From Polyangiaceae bacterium (lineage in GTDB: Bacteria > Myxococcota_A > Polyangia > Polyangiales > Polyangiaceae): a stretch of 64,000 bases of DNA. A program made the translations under genes and the position numbers. The stretch covers positions 248,001-312,000 of the forward strand of contig JADJXL010000017.1 in NCBI GenBank assembly GCA_016715885.1, read 5' to 3'. The notes under the pieces were generated by a model. That model had not been told where the DNA came from, did not search any database, and saw only the letters and a program-made list of their open reading frames with translations. Shown one piece after another: positions 61,451-64,000 of this stretch (within the stretch, counting starts at the first letter, position 1; each line of letters begins with the position of its first letter).

Positions 61451-62887
61451 ATGAAAACGATTGACGACCTTCCGCTTTTGTCCGGACGCACCTTTTTGGG
61501 TCATGCCGCCGAATTTCGGCGCGCGCCAACGGACATCTTCGTTCGTGCTCAGCGCGAAGTTGGCGACATGGGCACATTTCAACTGTTCAATTTTACTTGC
61601 GTCATGATTTTCAGCCCAGAATTGATTCACGAGGCGCTCGTGGAAAAACAAAAGCACCTCAACAAAAGCCTGGCACTCAAAATCATGTTTTACCCCATGG
61701 CTGGCCGGGGGCTATTCACGAGCGACGGGGATCCGTGGCGAAGGCACCGCAGACTCATCGCGCCGCTTTTTCATCCAAACGCCATTCGCAGTTATGCCGC
61801 CATGATGAACGACGTCATCACGCGGTGCCTCGACCAATGGAAAGACGGGGACGTCATCGATGCGGGGCGCGAAATGACGCGCATCACGATGGGCGTGGCA
61901 GCAAAGACGCTTTTCGATGCCAATACGCTCGATGAATCCGATGACATCAGCGACGCCATCGAGGCGATGTTCAATTACATCACGGACCAGACGGGCAGCG
62001 TATCGGTCACCTCGCGGGCCGTTTTGTCCGGCATGCTGCTCGATTTGAACAATCTCCCGCCGGGTGTTGCAAGAGCGCGTGATCAAGCGGTCGAAGCATT
62101 GCATCAGCCGATTCCCGTGCCCACCCGAGAACGCCTGCGACTTTTCCGAGCCATTCGACTCTTGGACGATCGGATCCAGCGCATGACGGACGAACGACGC
62201 AATTCAGGGATAACGCGCGACGACCTGCTTTCGCGATTGCTCGCGGCGCGCGACGAAGACGACGGCACGTTCATGTCCGATCGCCAAGTGCGCGACGAAG
62301 CCATGACGCTTTTCGTCGCCGGACACGAAACCACAGCCACGTCGACCACTTGGTCGTTGTATTTTCTTTCGCGCCATCCCGACGTTTATCGTCGCTGGAA
62401 AGAAGAGGTCGCAGGGCTTTCAGGAGAGCCGCTATCCCCCGACAACACGACGAAGCTCCCGTGGACGCGCGGCGTTTTTCGGGAAGCACTTCGCTTGTAC
62501 CCACCCGCATTTGCCATCGATCGTATCACCATGGAGGAAATGCAAGTCGGCGGATATTCGTTGCCGGCGCGAACGCCCTTCGTCGTTCCAATTCACGCCA
62601 TTCATCGCAACGAATCGCTCTGGCCCGATCCGGAGCGTTTCGATCCCAGTCGTTTCACGCCCGAGCTCGAAGCGAAGCGCCCGCGTGCAGCCTATATGCC
62701 TTTCGGCATTGGTCCGCGCGTCTGCATTGGTGCCACGTTCGCCGAGCTCGAGGCATTGCTGCTGCTTGGTCAAATCGCGCAGCGATTCGAATTCGACCCT
62801 GTGGACACGGCTCCCATCGGCCCCGACCTTCGTACGGCGCTTCGTCCGGAAAAACCCATTCTGCTGCGAGTACGAAAAGTCAAATAA
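61451..62887 (+). CDS. cytochrome P450
   Basis: 478 aa. P450 motifs: helix-I VAGHETTATST near 287, ExxR in REALRLYPP near 343, the PERF-type DPERFDPSRF, and the heme loop FGIGPRVCIGATFAELE with Cys425 as the thiolate ligand. The oxygen-binding A/G-x-x-E/T-T pattern is complete. It is a soluble bacterial-length P450; its length and the I-helix text resemble the CYP102/fatty-acid or CYP110-like group, but the substrate cannot be told. No ferredoxin or reductase gene is nearby. It begins eight bases after the lipoprotein stop. Confidence 0.93.
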   Translation: MKTIDDLPLLSGRTFLGHAAEFRRAPTDIFVRAQREVGDMGTFQLFNFTCVMIFSPELIHEALVEKQKHLNKSLALKIMFYPMAGRGLFTSDGDPWRRHRRLIAPLFHPNAIRSYAAMMNDVITRCLDQWKDGDVIDAGREMTRITMGVAAKTLFDANTLDESDDISDAIEAMFNYITDQTGSVSVTSRAVLSGMLLDLNNLPPGVARARDQAVEALHQPIPVPTRERLRLFRAIRLLDDRIQRMTDERRNSGITRDDLLSRLLAARDEDDGTFMSDRQVRDEAMTLFVAGHETTATSTTWSLYFLSRHPDVYRRWKEEVAGLSGEPLSPDNTTKLPWTRGVFREALRLYPPAFAIDRITMEEMQVGGYSLPARTPFVVPIHAIHRNESLWPDPERFDPSRFTPELEAKRPRAAYMPFGIGPRVCIGATFAELEALLLLGQIAQRFEFDPVDTAPIGPDLRTALRPEKPILLRVRKVK

Positions 62888-62895
62888 CTGACAGA

Positions 62896-63000
62896 GGCCG
62901 AAGCCCGATTTTTCCGGCGCTCGTGGTGGGGCCTTGTTTGAGCCCGCGAAGCGGGCGAATTCGGGGGGACCACGGGCGCCGGAAAAATCGGGCTTCGGCC
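62896..63000. repeat. 31-bp inverted repeat with inner hairpin between convergent genes
   Basis: The left arm (62896-62926) and right arm (62970-63000) match over 31 bases with a single mismatch, around a 43-base loop. The loop itself holds GCCCGC-GAA-GCGGGC (62942-62956). A+T runs in the arms (ATTTTTCC) make it usable as a bidirectional terminator between the P450 and dapB. The size and nesting also fit an extragenic palindromic or MITE-like element. Confidence 0.65.
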
Positions 63001-63025
63001 GGGGTTTCATACCGATCTGGAGCGT

Positions 63026-63808
63026 TCACCCCAGAACGTCCGCCATCGTGTAGCGCCCAGCCGGTTTGCCCACCAAAAATCGCGCCGCGCGTAATGCCCC
63101 GCGAGCAAACAAGTCCCGATTCGTCGCTCGATGCGTCAATTCGATCCGCTCGCCCAGCCCCAATAAATGCACCGAGTGATCCCCAATCACGTCGCCGCCG
63201 CGCACCGCGAACACGCCAATCTCGTCTTCGGCCCGCGGTCCCACGTTGCCCTCGCGCCCATGCACCGCGCGCAATTCCTTCCGCGCCTCGCGCGCCGCAT
63301 CCGCAAGCCGCACCGCCGTGCCGCTCGGTGAATCCACTTTCCCTTTATGGTGCGTCTCGACAATCTCTATGTCGAACCCAGGTCCAAGCCGCCTCACCGC
63401 TTCCGCAACCAGCTCGGCGAGCACCTGCACGCCCAAACTCGTATTCGGCGCCCAAAGCACCGCAATCGCCGCTGCCGCCTCACCAAGCTGTTTGTCCACG
63501 GCCGCATCGAGACGCGTCGTGCCACTGACCACGGCAATGCCTGCGCGTCGCGCCGCAGAAAGCACCCGCGACAAACCTTCCGGCCGCGAAAAGTCGATCA
63601 CGACATCGGCACCAAGCAGCGCCGCTCCAACGTCGTCACCAATCGCCACACCAACGTGACCCGCCCCAGCCACGTCTCCGACGTCCTTGCCAATATGCTT
63701 CGAGCTCGACGAGGCAATCGCTCCGACAATCGTCACACCTTCCTGCATTGCAATGCGGGTGATGCTTTGCCCCATGCGCCCGGTTGCCCCGGATATCGCA
63801 ATTCTCAT
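63026..63808 (-). CDS. dapB: 4-hydroxy-tetrahydrodipicolinate reductase
   Basis: 260 aa. N-terminal NAD(P)-binding loop AISGATGRMGQSI, the VVIDFSRPEG strand, WAPNTSLGVQVL, and the catalytic ETHHKGKVDSPSGTA with the His-His and Lys. It reduces tetrahydrodipicolinate in lysine and diaminopimelate synthesis. The start overlaps the dapA stop by four bases (ATGA), so the two form an operon. Its 3' end meets the inverted repeat at 62896-63000. Confidence 0.95.
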   Translation of the reverse strand: MRIAISGATGRMGQSITRIAMQEGVTIVGAIASSSSKHIGKDVGDVAGAGHVGVAIGDDVGAALLGADVVIDFSRPEGLSRVLSAARRAGIAVVSGTTRLDAAVDKQLGEAAAAIAVLWAPNTSLGVQVLAELVAEAVRRLGPGFDIEIVETHHKGKVDSPSGTAVRLADAAREARKELRAVHGREGNVGPRAEDEIGVFAVRGGDVIGDHSVHLLGLGERIELTHRATNRDLFARGALRAARFLVGKPAGRYTMADVLG

Positions 63809-64000
63809 GATGCGCTCGCCATCAAGCGCGGAAATTCCTCATCGACCCGCGCAAGCGCTTCCACCACGCGCTGCTTCGTCGCCGCACTTGCAGAAACGAG
63901 CGGCAATCGCACGGCGTCCGTCATGCGGCCCATCGAAGCAAGCGCCGCTTTCGCAGGTGCCGGGTTTGGCTCGGCAAACATCACGCCGTGAAGCTCGACC
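63805..64000 (-). CDS. dapA: 4-hydroxy-tetrahydrodipicolinate synthase, C-terminal part
   Basis: The last 64 residues of a gene that continues past the right edge. VMFAEPNPAPAKAALASMG followed by VRLPLVSA matches the C-terminal helices of DapA, where a (F/S)xExNPxPxK text is conserved. It condenses pyruvate with aspartate semialdehyde, the first step of the DAP branch. The active-site lysine is outside the window. It overlaps dapB by four bases. Confidence 0.85.
   Translation of the reverse strand, partial: VELHGVMFAEPNPAPAKAALASMGRMTDAVRLPLVSASAATKQRVVEALARVDEEFPRLMASAS

Noticed and set aside
1..64000. tRNA, rRNA, CRISPR, insertion sequence or prophage
   Set aside because: I looked for TpsiC-arm text, repeated spacers, transposase DDE motifs and terminal repeats and found none that hold up.

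Overview
The window looks like a chromosomal segment of a myxobacterium (phylum Myxococcota, most likely Polyangiales/Sorangiineae). Reasons: about 60% G+C by eye; five intact Hanks-type Ser/Thr kinases plus one broken one; many short lipoproteins with Cys-rich, Gly-rich or Pro-rich tails; a MYXO-CTERM sorting signal; a myxobacterial-type PilZ protein; PEGA and TPR stress-type envelope proteins. No rRNA, tRNA, CRISPR array, insertion sequence or prophage is visible. Nearly all of the sequence is coding. Only one gap exceeds 300 bases (38656-38967).

Left part (1-16 kb): an M23 peptidase lipoprotein cut by the left edge, a TPR lipoprotein, PilZ, an acyl-CoA ligase/ATP-grasp pair, a shortened NtrC-like regulator without the sigma-54 contact loop preceded by paired operator-like dyads, a MYXO-CTERM surface protein, a LysM protein/kinase pair, and a 1020-aa kinase-nSTAND fusion. 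Middle (16-31 kb): a frameshifted lipoprotein gene, two coupled kinases, an M15-type peptidase, a CPBP glutamic protease (possible myxosortase) coupled to a HAD phosphatase and an SDR reductase, an AI-2E-type permease, a lipoprotein-kinase-TPR operon, and a GH35 enzyme. 

31-41 kb: a 1141-aa NuoL/NuoM-like fusion with embedded PEGA-like and Ig-like domains, then housekeeping genes (engB, DUF971, accA), an FHA-GAF-adenylate cyclase and, divergently, glpK. 41-53 kb: an envelope substrate-binding protein, a c-di-AMP block (folP-cdaA-cdaR facing a PgpH-like HD phosphodiesterase), an acyl-CoA dehydrogenase, a GNAT and a NamZ-like muramidase. 53-64 kb: a decayed kinase, HtrA, truA, rsmD, a PEGA protein, a flavoprotein, purN, a P450, and dapB/dapA running off the right edge.

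The most striking non-genic signal is a 7-mer, GTTTGTC/GACAAAC, found by hand about 69 times where base composition predicts about 5. It occurs in both orientations, in all reading frames and in intergenic DNA. The most unusual proteins are the NuoL/M fusion, whose two antiporter-like halves have lost the TM5 glutamate, and the kinase-nSTAND protein with a TonB-like C-terminus. Coordinates of starts are my choices from start codons, ribosome-binding sites and neighbours. All family assignments rest on motifs read by eye.
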